From Pigmentiphaga sp. NML080357 (GTDB lineage: Bacteria; Pseudomonadota; Gammaproteobacteria; Burkholderiales; Burkholderiaceae_B): a DNA stretch of 64,000 nt. The notes beneath the pieces were generated by a model. That model was given only the letters and a program-made list of their open reading frames with translations, made no database searches and was not told where the DNA came from. This document shows positions 7,933-17,885 of this stretch, one piece after another (position 1 is the first letter of the stretch; every line of letters starts with the position of its first letter). The position numbers and the translations under genes are program-made. Location of the stretch: contig NZ_NINW01000032.1 in assembly GCF_002188465.1 (NCBI RefSeq), positions 1 to 64,000 on the forward strand. The letters are read 5' to 3'.

Positions 7933-8910
7933 ATGTTCCATACCGCCCCGAAACGGCGGGGCGCACTGCTGTGCGCGCTCGCCCTGTCCGCCGCCCTTCC
8001 CGCTTCCGCCCAGGAATGGCCCAGCCGGCCGATACGCATGATGGTGGGCTTCGCGCCCGGCGGCGGCACCGACATCATCGCGCGCATGGTGGCCCAGCCG
8101 CTGGCAGCCATCCTGGGCCAGCCCATCGTCGTCGAGAACAAGCCGGGCGCCGGCGGCACGCTGGCAGCGAATGCGGTGGCCCGTGCGGCGCCGGACGGGC
8201 ACACGATCTTCGTGATGAACAACGGCCATGCCGTCTCGGCCGTCGTCTACCAGAAGCTGCCCTTCGATTCGGTCAAGGACTTCGCGCCGGTATCCTCGCT
8301 ATGCGCCCAGCCCCTGGTGGTGGCGGCAGGCAAGCAGTTTCCTGCGGACGGCATCGCAGGCCTGATCGCGCGCGCCAAGGCGCAGCCGGGCAAGCTCAAC
8401 TACGCCAGCGTCGGCATCGGCAGCACCCAGCACTTCGCCGGCGAACTGCTGCGGCAAGTCAGCGGCATCGACATCGTGCACGTGCCCTACAAGGGCACGC
8501 CCAACGCGGTGGCGGCGGTCCTGAGCGGCGAGGTGGACTTGCTGGTGGACGTGGCCTCGCCCCTGCTGGGCCACATACGGGCCGGCGAACTCAAGCCGCT
8601 GGCGGTCACCTCGCCCCAACGGTACGCGGGCCTGCCGCAGACGCCCACGGCGCTGGAGTCGGGCGTGGCCGGCTACGACGTCACGACCTGGTACGGATTG
8701 GCCTTCCCGGCCGGCACGCCCGCGACCATCGTCGAGAGGATGAACCAGGCGGTGCGCCAGGCGCTCGCCGATGATGCCTTGCGCAAGCAGGCCCTGGCCG
8801 CGGCATGCCTGCCCGAGGCCTCCACGCCGGAGGCGTTCGGCCGCCACGTCGGCGCCGAAATCGAGCGCTGGCGCGGCGTCATGCAGAAAGCGGGCATTGC
8901 CCAGCAATAG
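7933..8910 (+). CDS. Bug-family (tripartite tricarboxylate transport) periplasmic binding protein
   Basis: An extracytoplasmic solute receptor of 325 residues. It has a signal peptide (LCALALSAALPASAQ, cleaved after AQ), the family hallmark W-PSRPIRMMVGFAPGGGTDIIAR at the mature N-terminus, and a later VPYKGTPNAV substrate-contact loop. Bug receptors bind carboxylates or aromatic acids; they are greatly expanded in Bordetella and often lack linked membrane subunits, as here. The operon position after a dioxygenase suggests an aromatic acid ligand, which is inference. Confidence 0.92.
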   Translation: MFHTAPKRRGALLCALALSAALPASAQEWPSRPIRMMVGFAPGGGTDIIARMVAQPLAAILGQPIVVENKPGAGGTLAANAVARAAPDGHTIFVMNNGHAVSAVVYQKLPFDSVKDFAPVSSLCAQPLVVAAGKQFPADGIAGLIARAKAQPGKLNYASVGIGSTQHFAGELLRQVSGIDIVHVPYKGTPNAVAAVLSGEVDLLVDVASPLLGHIRAGELKPLAVTSPQRYAGLPQTPTALESGVAGYDVTTWYGLAFPAGTPATIVERMNQAVRQALADDALRKQALAAACLPEASTPEAFGRHVGAEIERWRGVMQKAGIAQQ

Positions 8911-8919
8911 CGGGACCTG

Positions 8920-9507
8920 TCAGAGCAGCGTGGCGACCTGCTCGAACGACAGGCGCGTCTGGCGATCGAACAGCTTGGACGTATCGCCGTAGCCCAGCGA
9001 GCAGATGAAATTGGCCGTCAGCCGGCCGTCGGGGAAGAATTCGGCATTGACCTTGGCGATGTCGAACCCGCTCATGGGGCCGCAGTCCAGGCCGATCGCA
9101 CGGGCCGCAATGATGAAATAGGCGCCCTGGAGCGTGCCGTTGCGCGTGGCGGTCGCGGCGGCCAGCGCGGGATTGCCCTCGAACATTTCCTTGGCGCCTT
9201 CGCGGAACCAGATCTGCGGCATGTATTCGTAGAAGCGCGTGTCGGTCGCGATGATGGCCGTCACCGGCGCCGCCTTCACCTTGTCGACGTTGCCCGGGCT
9301 CAGGGCCGGCACCAGCCTGGCCTTGGCCTCGGGCGTACGCAGGAACACCACGCGCATGGGCTGGCAGTTCATGGAGGTCGGGCCCATTTTCGCAATGTCG
9401 TAGACTTGCCTGAGCTGCTCGTCCGAAACGGGCTTGTCCAGCCAGCCGTTCTGGGTGCGGGCGGTCATGAACAGTTGGTCGAGGGCTTCTTGCGAAAGGA
9501 TGGCCAT
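8920..9507 (-). CDS. RutE/HadB-type nitroreductase-family reductase (malonic semialdehyde reductase-like)
   Basis: An FMN-dependent oxidoreductase of 195 residues in the nitroreductase superfamily. The segment KMGPTSMNCQPMRVVFLRTPEAK and the C-terminal ICSLGYGD are typical of the RutE branch, which reduces malonic semialdehyde in pyrimidine breakdown. No other rut genes are nearby, so the physiological substrate may differ. The start is the ATG at 9507, with GGAG eight bases upstream; a 14-residue longer frame lacks similarity. It is divergent from the LysR gene at 9640, a common arrangement for a regulator and its target. Confidence 0.8.
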   Translation of the reverse strand: MAILSQEALDQLFMTARTQNGWLDKPVSDEQLRQVYDIAKMGPTSMNCQPMRVVFLRTPEAKARLVPALSPGNVDKVKAAPVTAIIATDTRFYEYMPQIWFREGAKEMFEGNPALAAATATRNGTLQGAYFIIAARAIGLDCGPMSGFDIAKVNAEFFPDGRLTANFICSLGYGDTSKLFDRQTRLSFEQVATLL

Positions 9508-9639
9508 GAAGAGCTCCAGCGCGGGTGGCGGTAGTCGTGAGGCTGGCAATTATAAGATGCGCCTTGCGCCGCGAAGGGCCGCAAATCGTCCCGCAGCGGA
9601 AATCACTTTTGCAGTTCTGGTAATAATCGAGAGGGGTAT

Positions 9640-10554
9640 ATGGACCGCTGGCGCGAGCTGGAATTGTTCGTCCACATCGCCGAACTGGGAAGCCTGACCC
9701 GTGCGGCCGAAGCCGCCGGACTGTCGACCGCGGCGGCGAGCCGGCATCTCGCCACGCTGGAACAGCGCTTGTCGGCGCGGCTGGTCGAGCGCAATACCCG
9801 CCGCCTGTACCTGACCGAGGTCGGCCAGGAGTTCTACCGGCGCTGCAAGAACATCCTGGGCGAAATGCAGGAAGCCGAGTCGGCGGTCAACGCCACGGTG
9901 CTCAACCCGGTGGGCGACCTGCACATCACCTCGTCGCTCTCGTTCGCCATGCGCCACATCGCGCCGCTCCTGCCCGAATACAACCGCCGCTATCCCAACG
10001 TCAACGTCCACGTCACCACCGCCAACCGGTACTACGATCTCATCGACAACGGCATCGACCTGGCGGTGCGTACGCGCGAGTACGAATCGGATTCCAACCT
10101 CACCATCCGCCGCCTGGCCGAGACGCGGCGCATCCTGGCGGCCTCGCCCGGCTACCTGCACCGCCACGGGACGCCCCGCGGCATCGACGACCTGGCGCGG
10201 CACAAGCTGCTTCTCTACACCTATTCCAACCGCTACGACGAATTGCGCTTTTCGCGCGGGGGCGAGGTCCAGGTGCTGCCGGTAAAGGGCGTGCTCGAAG
10301 CCAACGACGGCCAGGTGCTGTGCGCGGCCGCGCGCGAGGGGCTGGGGATCCTGGTCCAGCCCAAGTACATCATCTACGACGACATCGTCGCCGGCCGGCT
10401 GGTGCCGGTCCTGGACGACTGGGACCTGCCCCGGCTCACCATCAATCTGGTCTATCCGCACCGGCAATACCTGCCCGCCAAGACGCGCACGTTCATCGAC
10501 TTCATGGTGGAACACTTCCGCAAAATGGACTTCGAGCGCAAGTGGGCGCAATAG
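9640..10554 (+). CDS. LysR-family transcriptional regulator
   Basis: A 304-residue DNA-binding regulator. The winged helix-turn-helix covers residues ~1-60 (ELFVHIAELGSLTRAAEAAG, then STAAASRHLATLEQRL). The rest is the inducer-binding domain, starting with GDLHITSS and containing the NGIDLAVRT loop typical of the CrgA/AaeR-like branch. It is divergent from the RutE-like reductase and upstream of a secreted intradiol-type protein, either of which could be its target. The inducer is unknown. Confidence 0.93.
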   Translation: MDRWRELELFVHIAELGSLTRAAEAAGLSTAAASRHLATLEQRLSARLVERNTRRLYLTEVGQEFYRRCKNILGEMQEAESAVNATVLNPVGDLHITSSLSFAMRHIAPLLPEYNRRYPNVNVHVTTANRYYDLIDNGIDLAVRTREYESDSNLTIRRLAETRRILAASPGYLHRHGTPRGIDDLARHKLLLYTYSNRYDELRFSRGGEVQVLPVKGVLEANDGQVLCAAAREGLGILVQPKYIIYDDIVAGRLVPVLDDWDLPRLTINLVYPHRQYLPAKTRTFIDFMVEHFRKMDFERKWAQ

Positions 10555-10685
10555 GCGGTTGCGACTGCTTGCGAAACGGCACCGCCACGCGGCGGCGCCG
10601 CGAAGTACCATAACGGCGGGCAGCCGCCCCGCGGCCTCCACCACCTTCGCGCCCGCGACACGGGCGATCCGCCACGGAAAGCACC

Positions 10686-11504
10686 ATGGAAGATTGGCAA
10701 CCGGCGTCGCCGCGCAACCCCTCGGCGCTGCGGCGCGAGTTCTCGCGCATGGCCCGCGTGCCGGCACGGCGCCAGGCGCTCGCCCGTCTGCTGGGAGCCG
10801 GGGCGGCCGCGCTGGGACTACCGGGCCTGGCCCGCGCGGTCCAGGGCGCGGACGCCTGCGTTGCGCTTCCCGAGGAAACGGCCGGCCCCTATCCGGCGAA
10901 CGGCGCGGGACCGGCCGATGCGCCCAATGTCCTGTCGCTGCCGGGCATCGTGCGCAACGACCTGCGCGCCAGCGTCGGCGGGCCGACCGGCGTGGCTGGC
11001 GGCGCGCCCTTGCGCCTCACGCTCAAGCTGGCCGATGCCCGCAACGACTGCATCGCGCTGCCGGGCCGCGCGGTCTACTTGTGGCACTGCACCCAGGACG
11101 GCGGCTATTCGCTCTATACCCCCGGCCTGCGCGAGGAGAATTTTCTGCGCGGCGTTCAGGTGGCGGACGCCAATGGCGAAGTCACCTTCCAGACGATCTT
11201 CCCCGGCTGCTATCCAGGGCGCTATCCGCATCTGCACATCGAGGTCTATCAAGACCTGGAGCGGCTCGGCCACAAGCTGCTGACTTCGCAACTGGCCCTG
11301 CCCAGTGACGCCTGCGGCGCCGTCTACGGCGAGGTGCGCGGCTACGAAGCCAGCCTGAAGGCGTATGCCCGGACATCGCTGGAACGGGACGGCATCTTTG
11401 CCGACAGTTCTCCGGCCGAGCGGGCGGCGCAGACGCTACGCCTGCAGGGCGATCCCGAAAAGGGCTACGCGGGACACGCGGTCATCGGCCTGCTCGACTA
11501 CTAG
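10686..11504 (+). CDS. Secreted intradiol dioxygenase-like protein
   Basis: A 272-residue protein related to the catalytic chain of protocatechuate 3,4-dioxygenase. An N-terminal twin-arginine-like region (ARRQALARLLGAGAAALGLPGLARA) indicates export, possibly by Tat with metal already bound. Candidate iron ligands are a Tyr in GGYSLY (141/144), Tyr176 in CYPGR, and His182 and His184 in PHLHIEV. The substrate is unknown. Exported members of this family are common in actinobacteria and beta-proteobacteria, often without a defined pathway. A downstream ATG at 10749 would give a shorter, equally plausible signal sequence. It is followed by a HemJ/CopD-like gene after 96 bases. Confidence 0.78.
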   Translation: MEDWQPASPRNPSALRREFSRMARVPARRQALARLLGAGAAALGLPGLARAVQGADACVALPEETAGPYPANGAGPADAPNVLSLPGIVRNDLRASVGGPTGVAGGAPLRLTLKLADARNDCIALPGRAVYLWHCTQDGGYSLYTPGLREENFLRGVQVADANGEVTFQTIFPGCYPGRYPHLHIEVYQDLERLGHKLLTSQLALPSDACGAVYGEVRGYEASLKAYARTSLERDGIFADSSPAERAAQTLRLQGDPEKGYAGHAVIGLLDY

Positions 11505-11600
11505 GAGGTGTACGCGCCGGGCTCGCCGCCCGGGCATATTCCTTGCTGGACCATGGCGGACAACTACCTGCGCGGCGGTCGTGCGACCCGGGGAGTCCGC

Positions 11601-12032
11601 ATGCTATGGCTCAAGGCACTGCACTTCGTTTCCTTGCTGGTCTGGTGCGGCTCGCTGCTCTATCTGCCGGGCCTGTTCCTGATGCACGCCCATGCCGCCA
11701 CGCGCAGCCAATATCACCGCGTGCGGGTCATGACCCGCTTCACCTTCGCCGTGGTAGCCTCGCCCGCCGCCATCCTGGCCGTGGTATCGGGCACCGCGCT
11801 GGTATTCGTGCGCATGGCGCAGGGCGAATGGCTGATGTGGAAATTATTGCTTGTAACGCTGATGGTGTTCTTCCATCTGTATTGCGGCAGCCAGGTTGCC
11901 CGGCTCGGCGCCCGCCTCGCGATCGCCTCGCCTTCGCGTCTGGCCCTGCAGCTCGCCGTACCCGCATGTCTGATGACGGCAGTGTTGTGGCTGGCGCTGG
12001 CCAAGCCCGCGCTCTGGTTCCCGGCGGAGTGA
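11601..12032 (+). CDS. HemJ/CopD-like four-helix membrane protein
   Basis: A 143-residue inner-membrane protein with four predicted transmembrane helices, starting MLWLKALHFVSLLVW. The conserved LYLPGLFLMHA and WKLLLVTLMVFFHLYCG segments contain histidines spaced as in HemJ (protoporphyrinogen oxidase) and the related CopD domain. Proteins of this type commonly accompany haem-copper oxidase genes, which lie next door. The start at 11601 is preferred because GGGGAG lies 6-7 bases upstream and the family begins at this residue. It converges with the DUF2231 gene with one base between stops. HemJ and CopD roles cannot be separated from sequence here. Confidence 0.65.
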   Translation: MLWLKALHFVSLLVWCGSLLYLPGLFLMHAHAATRSQYHRVRVMTRFTFAVVASPAAILAVVSGTALVFVRMAQGEWLMWKLLLVTLMVFFHLYCGSQVARLGARLAIASPSRLALQLAVPACLMTAVLWLALAKPALWFPAE

Positions 12033-12033
12033 A

Positions 12034-12522
12034 TCAATCTTCCGCGTCGCCGCCGACGCCCACTTGATGTTCGAACACCAGCTTGCCTCCCAGCCATCCC
12101 GCCACTGCCACCAACAAGGCGCCCAGCAAAGAGAGGAACATGCCGAAAGGAACCACCGCCTCTTCCGCCCCCTGCAGCCGCTGCAGCCAATTGACGGCCT
12201 GCACAGCCAGCAACAGCACGGCGACCACGAAGTGGTTCCAGCTGGCCGCGCGCCGCCGGATGCCCCCGACCGCGAGCAGCTCGATGGTGCCGGCGATCGC
12301 CGCCAGCATCCCCATTGCCAGGCCGGCCCCGACCAGCCACAGCGCCGCGCGCGACCAGAAAGCGTCGTCCAGCAGCACGAAGGCGCCGTCGCAGGCGAGC
12401 GCGCCCAGGAAGAAGGCGATGGGAAAGGTAACCAGCATCGGATGGACGGGATGGCGGGCGACGGCTACGCGGGTAGGCGTATCCAGGGGCAGCGGCAGGC
12501 CGAATTTTTCCATGGTGTCCAT
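12034..12522 (-). CDS. DUF2231 family membrane protein
   Basis: A 162-residue inner-membrane protein with four predicted helices (FPIAFFLGALACDGAF, LWLVGAGLAMGMLAAIAG, FVVAVLLLAVQAVNWLQ, FLSLLGALLVAVAGWLGG). The motif HPVHPMLVTFPIAFF is the DUF2231 hallmark; its histidines suggest haem or metal handling, but no function is established. The start is assigned at MDTMEKF; the 100-residue longer frame is a GC-rich overlap with the oxidase gene. It is divergent from cytochrome oxidase subunit II and probably belongs to the same respiratory island. Confidence 0.8.
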   Translation of the reverse strand: MDTMEKFGLPLPLDTPTRVAVARHPVHPMLVTFPIAFFLGALACDGAFVLLDDAFWSRAALWLVGAGLAMGMLAAIAGTIELLAVGGIRRRAASWNHFVVAVLLLAVQAVNWLQRLQGAEEAVVPFGMFLSLLGALLVAVAGWLGGKLVFEHQVGVGGDAED

Positions 12523-12598
12523 CCTTGCCGCGGCATGCGCGGCAGCCAGGCGCGCCGGAGCGCGCACCGCGGCGCGCGCGGGCGCCGCACGAGCCGGC

Positions 12599-13327
12599 AT
12601 GGCGCAAGTTTCGTACCGCGCGGGACTTCTGGCGAGCCTGCCGGCCGCATCGGCCGGCGCCGCGTCGCCTTTCTCGACGCTGGACCCGGCCGGCCCGGTG
12701 GCGCGGATCATCGCGCGGCTGTGGTGGATCATGGCCGGGGCCAGCGTGGCCATCACGCTGGGAATGATCGCGCTCGCGCTGTACTGCGCCGTGCATCCGT
12801 CCCGCCCCGCCGCGCTCGATGCGCGCAAATGGCTCCTGGGCGGCGGGATCCTCTTTCCCTCGGTGGTTCTGCTGGCGCTCCTGGGCGGCGGTGCCTATGC
12901 AGGCTGGGTCATGGCCGCCCGCCTGGCGCCGCCTCCCTTCGTGGTGCAGGTGCAGGCGCGTCAGTGGTACTGGGAGGCGCGCTATCCGGAAACCGACCGG
13001 CCGCAGGCGCGCTCGGTGAACGTCGTCCACATCCCGGCCGCGATGCCGGTGGAATTCCGGGTGTCGACGCCGGACGTCATTCATAGCTTCTGGGTGCCGC
13101 GCCTTGGCGGCAAGGTCGATGCGGTACCGGGCCGCATCAACGTCATCCGGCTGCAAGCCGACAGGCCGGGGATTTATCGCGGGCTGTGCGCCGAATTCTG
13201 CGGCGCGGGCCATGCGCAGATGATGCTCGACGTCCATGCCCACGACGCCGCGCGGCTGCCGGACGTGCTGGCGGCCTTGCCCGAAGACGGCGCGCAAGCG
13301 CAACCGGGCCAGAGGAGTGGACGATGA
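12599..13327 (+). CDS. coxB: Cytochrome c oxidase subunit II
   Basis: The 242-residue CuA-bearing subunit of a haem-copper oxidase. It has an N-terminal signal or anchor, two transmembrane helices (about 41-63 and 82-108), and a periplasmic cupredoxin domain. All CuA ligands are present: His162 (VIHSFW), Cys197, Glu199, Cys201, His205 and Met208 in CAEFCGAGHAQM. The electron-entry strand reads QWYWEARYP. There is no fused cytochrome c domain, unlike true caa3 enzymes. An in-frame ATG at 12512 would add 29 Ala/Arg-rich residues but overlap the divergent gene; 12599 is my choice, without a strong ribosome site. The stop overlaps the next start (ATGA). Confidence 0.9.
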   Translation: MAQVSYRAGLLASLPAASAGAASPFSTLDPAGPVARIIARLWWIMAGASVAITLGMIALALYCAVHPSRPAALDARKWLLGGGILFPSVVLLALLGGGAYAGWVMAARLAPPPFVVQVQARQWYWEARYPETDRPQARSVNVVHIPAAMPVEFRVSTPDVIHSFWVPRLGGKVDAVPGRINVIRLQADRPGIYRGLCAEFCGAGHAQMMLDVHAHDAARLPDVLAALPEDGAQAQPGQRSGR

Positions 13328-15846
13328 CCGGAGCGCCGTCGGCCATCGCCCGTCACCGGGCATTCGAGGAAATCTGGCGCAGCCCGCCCGGCTGGGGACG
13401 GCTGGCCGCGGTCAACCACACGACCATCGGCCTGCGGTTCATCCTGACCGCCCTCGCCTTCTTCCTGGTGGGCGGCGTGCTGGCGATGATGATGCGCGCG
13501 CAACTGGCCGCGGGGGGCAGCGGGTTTCTCGACAGCGAGACCTACAACCAGATCTTCACCATGCACGGCACGGTGATGATGTTCCTCTTTGCCATCCCGA
13601 TGCTCGAAGGCTTCGCCATCTACCTCCTGCCCAAGATGCTGGGCACCCGCGACCTGGCCTACCCCCGGCTCGGCGCCTTCGCCTACTGGTGCTACCTGTT
13701 CGGCGGCCTCATCCTGCTCGGCGGACTGGCCGCCGGCGTGGCGCCGCGCAGCGGCTGGTTCATGTACACCCCGCTGTCGGGCAGCACCTACAGCCCGGGC
13801 ATCAATGCCGACGTCTGGCTGATCGGCGTCACCTTCTCCGAGATCTCCGCCCTCTGCGGCGGCGTGGAGCTGGCGGTCTCGATACTGAGGCTGCGGGCCG
13901 CCGGCATGCGCCTGTCGCGCATGCCGCTGTTCGCGTGGTACATGCTGGTGACCTCGGCAATGATACTGGTCGGTTTCCCGCCGCTGATCCTGGGCAGCAT
14001 CCTGCTGGAAGTGGAACGCGCATTCGGCTGGCCTTTCTTCGACGTGGCGCGCGGCGGCGATCCGCTGTTGTGGCAACACCTTTTCTGGATGTTCGGCCAT
14101 CCCGAGGTCTACATTATCTTCCTGCCCGCGGCCGGCCTCGTCTCGGCCATGCTTCCCGCCTTCGCGCGCCGCCCGGTGGTGGGCTATCCCTGGATCGTAG
14201 CCAGCGTGGTCGGCATGGGCATCGTCAGCTTCGCCCTGTGGGGGCACCACATGTCCACGGCCGGCATTTCGGGCCACGCGGCCATGTTCTTCTCTGTGGC
14301 CAGCATGCTGGTGGCCGTGCCCACCGCGGTGCAGTTCTTCTCCTGGCTCGCCACCCTCTACGCCGGACGGCCGGTACTGCGCCTGCCCATGCTGTACCTG
14401 GCGGGCTTTCTCGCCATCTTCGTGCTGGGAGGGATGACCGGCGTCATGCTGGCGCTCCTGCCTTTCAACTGGCAGGCGCACGATACCCACTTCGTCGTCG
14501 CGCACCTGCATTACGTGCTCATAGGCGGCATGGTCTTCCCGCTGCTCGCGGCCGCCTATTACTGGATGCCCCACGTGAGCGGGCGCATGCCTTCGGCGCT
14601 GCTGGGCCGCTGGGCGTTCTGGCTGATTTTCGCCGGCTTCAACCTCACCTTCCTGCCCATGCACCTCACGGGCATGCTGGGCATGCCGCGCCGGGTCCAT
14701 GCCTATCCGGCGGACAGCGGCTGGGAGTGGCTCAATCTCGCCTCGTCCGTCGGCGGCTTCCTGCAGGCCGCGGGGTTCGGGCTGTTCGTGCTCGATGTCT
14801 TCCTGCATGTGCGGACAGGCCGCCGTTCCCGCCACAACCCTTGGGAATCGGGCGGCCTCGAGTGGGCCATGCCCACCCCGCCGACGAGCTACAACTTCGC
14901 GGCGATTCCCGACCTCGCCGCCATGCCGCCCTCCGGCGCCGCGGATCCGCTCTGGCACCAGCGGGACCTCGGCGCCCGCCTGGCGAGCGGCCAGGGTTAT
15001 CTCGCCGACCCCGGCCGGGGCCAACGCGAAACCCTGGCCGTGGAGGTACGCACGGGCAGGCCGGCCCACGTGGTCATCCTGCCGGGTTCGAGCTGGCTCC
15101 CGCTTGCGTCGGCCTGCGCGCTGCTCGTGTTCTTCCTTGCCCTGCTCTTCAAGGCCTATGCGGCCGTACCGCTCGCCGCCGCGCTCTCGGCGGCGCTGCT
15201 GGCCTGCTGGGCGTGGCGCACTGGCATGCGGACGGAGCCGCTCCCTATGGATGCGGGCAACGGCCTGCGGCTGTTGCCGCATGCCGCGGCCCGCCACGCG
15301 CCGGGCTGGACCGGAACCCAGTTGATGCTGGTCGCCGATGGAGCGCTGTTCGGCTCGCTGCTGTTCGGCTATGGATACTTATGGGTGGTCTCGCCGCTGT
15401 GGCCGCCCCCGGCGTGCGTAACCAGCGATGCGCCAGCCCCGCTGTCGTCCGTGGCGGCGCTGGTCGCCGCCACCGCCTCGGCCGCGATGGCCCGGACGCG
15501 ACGGGCGCTGCAAAGCCCGAAGGCCTGCTGCGCCTGGCAGGCCGGCGCGGCGCTGGCGGGGCTGGCGGCCATCTGGGCACTGTGCCGGATCGCCCTGTAC
15601 GCCCTTCCTTCTCCCACGAGCCATGCCTACGCCGCGATCTCGGCGGCGATGATCTGCTATGTCGCCGTCCATGCGGCGGCGGGCGTCGTCATCTCGAGCC
15701 ACGCCGCGCTGCGCTGCCTCGCCGGCTATGTCTCCCCCGCCCGCTGCCTGGATGTACGCGTCCCGGCTCTCTGGTGGGCATACGTCCTGGGGACGGGCCT
15801 GCTGGCCCTTGGCCTGCTCTATGGCACGGCGCACACACTGGCCTGA
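13324..15846 (+). CDS. Fused cytochrome c oxidase subunits I and III
   Basis: An 840-residue polytopic protein carrying the catalytic subunit of a haem-copper oxidase fused to a subunit III-like part. Residues ~1-560 contain the low-spin haem ligand in TMHGTVM, the CuB ligand and cross-linked Tyr region in GHPEVYI, the HH pair in GHHMSTAG, and the haem ligands in HFVVAHLHYVL, so all redox centres look intact. After a soluble linker (~560-610) come about six more helices like CoxC. Fused I+III chains are known in some terminal oxidases. It reduces O2 at the inner membrane while pumping protons. No assembly factor (Cox11, CtaB, Sco) is encoded nearby. Confidence 0.88.
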   Translation: MTGAPSAIARHRAFEEIWRSPPGWGRLAAVNHTTIGLRFILTALAFFLVGGVLAMMMRAQLAAGGSGFLDSETYNQIFTMHGTVMMFLFAIPMLEGFAIYLLPKMLGTRDLAYPRLGAFAYWCYLFGGLILLGGLAAGVAPRSGWFMYTPLSGSTYSPGINADVWLIGVTFSEISALCGGVELAVSILRLRAAGMRLSRMPLFAWYMLVTSAMILVGFPPLILGSILLEVERAFGWPFFDVARGGDPLLWQHLFWMFGHPEVYIIFLPAAGLVSAMLPAFARRPVVGYPWIVASVVGMGIVSFALWGHHMSTAGISGHAAMFFSVASMLVAVPTAVQFFSWLATLYAGRPVLRLPMLYLAGFLAIFVLGGMTGVMLALLPFNWQAHDTHFVVAHLHYVLIGGMVFPLLAAAYYWMPHVSGRMPSALLGRWAFWLIFAGFNLTFLPMHLTGMLGMPRRVHAYPADSGWEWLNLASSVGGFLQAAGFGLFVLDVFLHVRTGRRSRHNPWESGGLEWAMPTPPTSYNFAAIPDLAAMPPSGAADPLWHQRDLGARLASGQGYLADPGRGQRETLAVEVRTGRPAHVVILPGSSWLPLASACALLVFFLALLFKAYAAVPLAAALSAALLACWAWRTGMRTEPLPMDAGNGLRLLPHAAARHAPGWTGTQLMLVADGALFGSLLFGYGYLWVVSPLWPPPACVTSDAPAPLSSVAALVAATASAAMARTRRALQSPKACCAWQAGAALAGLAAIWALCRIALYALPSPTSHAYAAISAAMICYVAVHAAAGVVISSHAALRCLAGYVSPARCLDVRVPALWWAYVLGTGLLALGLLYGTAHTLA

Positions 15847-15910
15847 GGAAGGCTGCGGGACTGCCCGTGCTTGCTATGCTGGGCGCTCCCTTGACGACGA
15901 GACCACGCCG

Positions 15911-16507
15911 ATGACGCCTCCCATCCGCTCCTGCCTGTCCATCGCCCGTCTGGCGGCGACCGCGGCGGCGCTGTGCGCCGGCACGGCCGCCCATGCCACG
16001 GGCACGTTCCCGACCGGCCTGGCCGAGGCCGACCAGCGCCGGCTGCAGCAATACGACACCGTGCGCGAAGCGGCCGTCGCCGAAGCCCGGGCCAAGGGCA
16101 GCGCGGCCGATATCGCGCAATTGGACCAGGCGCTGGCCGGCAATGCCGCCCGGCCCGAGCGCATCGCGGGCGAATGGCGCTGCAGGACATTCAAGCTCGG
16201 CGGGCTGCGCCCGTTGACGGTGTATGGATGGTTTCGCTGCCGCATCACCGAAGACGTCGGCGGGCTGCGCCTGCGCAAGCTGACGGGATCGCAACGCACG
16301 GCCGGCACGTTCTACGACGTGCCCGAAGCTCGCCTGGGCTATGCGGGCGCCACCGCGCTGGCCGGCGAAGCCCCCCGCCGGTACGGCGACGACGCGTCCC
16401 GCAACGACGTCGGCTACCTGTACCAGACGGGACCGAACCACTTGCGCCTGGAAATCCCCTCGCCGGCGCGCGAATCGCGCTTCGACATCCTCGAACTGGT
16501 CCGGTGA
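15911..16507 (+). CDS. DUF4893 family periplasmic protein
   Basis: A 198-residue protein with a signal peptide (LAATAAALCAGTAAHA, cleaved after AHA). The mature part carries the DUF4893 pattern WRCRTFKLGG, YGWFRCRI and LRKLTGSQRTAGTFYD. The role is unknown; the two paired cysteines may form a disulfide. The start is the ATG at 15911, after GACGA and the previous stop; the upstream frame extension overlaps the oxidase. It follows the oxidase by 64 bases and may be co-transcribed. A hairpin closes the unit before the convergent pcaF. Confidence 0.75.
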   Translation: MTPPIRSCLSIARLAATAAALCAGTAAHATGTFPTGLAEADQRRLQQYDTVREAAVAEARAKGSAADIAQLDQALAGNAARPERIAGEWRCRTFKLGGLRPLTVYGWFRCRITEDVGGLRLRKLTGSQRTAGTFYDVPEARLGYAGATALAGEAPRRYGDDASRNDVGYLYQTGPNHLRLEIPSPARESRFDILELVR

Positions 16508-16550
16508 ACGTGCCGGCCGGCACGCCACGCAGGCCGCCGTTCCCATGCGG

Positions 16551-16581
16551 CGACGCCCCGGGCGCTGGCCGCGGGGCGTCG
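16551..16581. terminator. Hairpin between convergent DUF4893 gene and pcaF
   Basis: CGACGCCCCG pairs perfectly with CGGGGCGTCG across an 11-base loop, between two convergent genes. It lacks a T-run, so it may act as a bidirectional roadblock or mRNA-end stabiliser. A second 14-base palindrome, GTGCCGGCCGGCAC, lies at 16510-16523. Confidence 0.5.
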
Positions 16582-16633
16582 GTCGGTACGTCAGGCAAGG
16601 CGCCCGGGCGACTGCCGGCGTCGCCCCGGGGGA

Positions 16634-17839
<1,206 letters not shown>

Positions 17840-17885
17840 GGTCTGTCTCGGATGGGGAAAACTGTTCTAGGGGTTGCGACTGACG

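Noticed and set aside
13324-15846. Possibility that the I+III oxidase fusion is a sequencing error
   Set aside because: The frame is continuous with a sensible linker, and fused subunit I+III oxidases are an established form.
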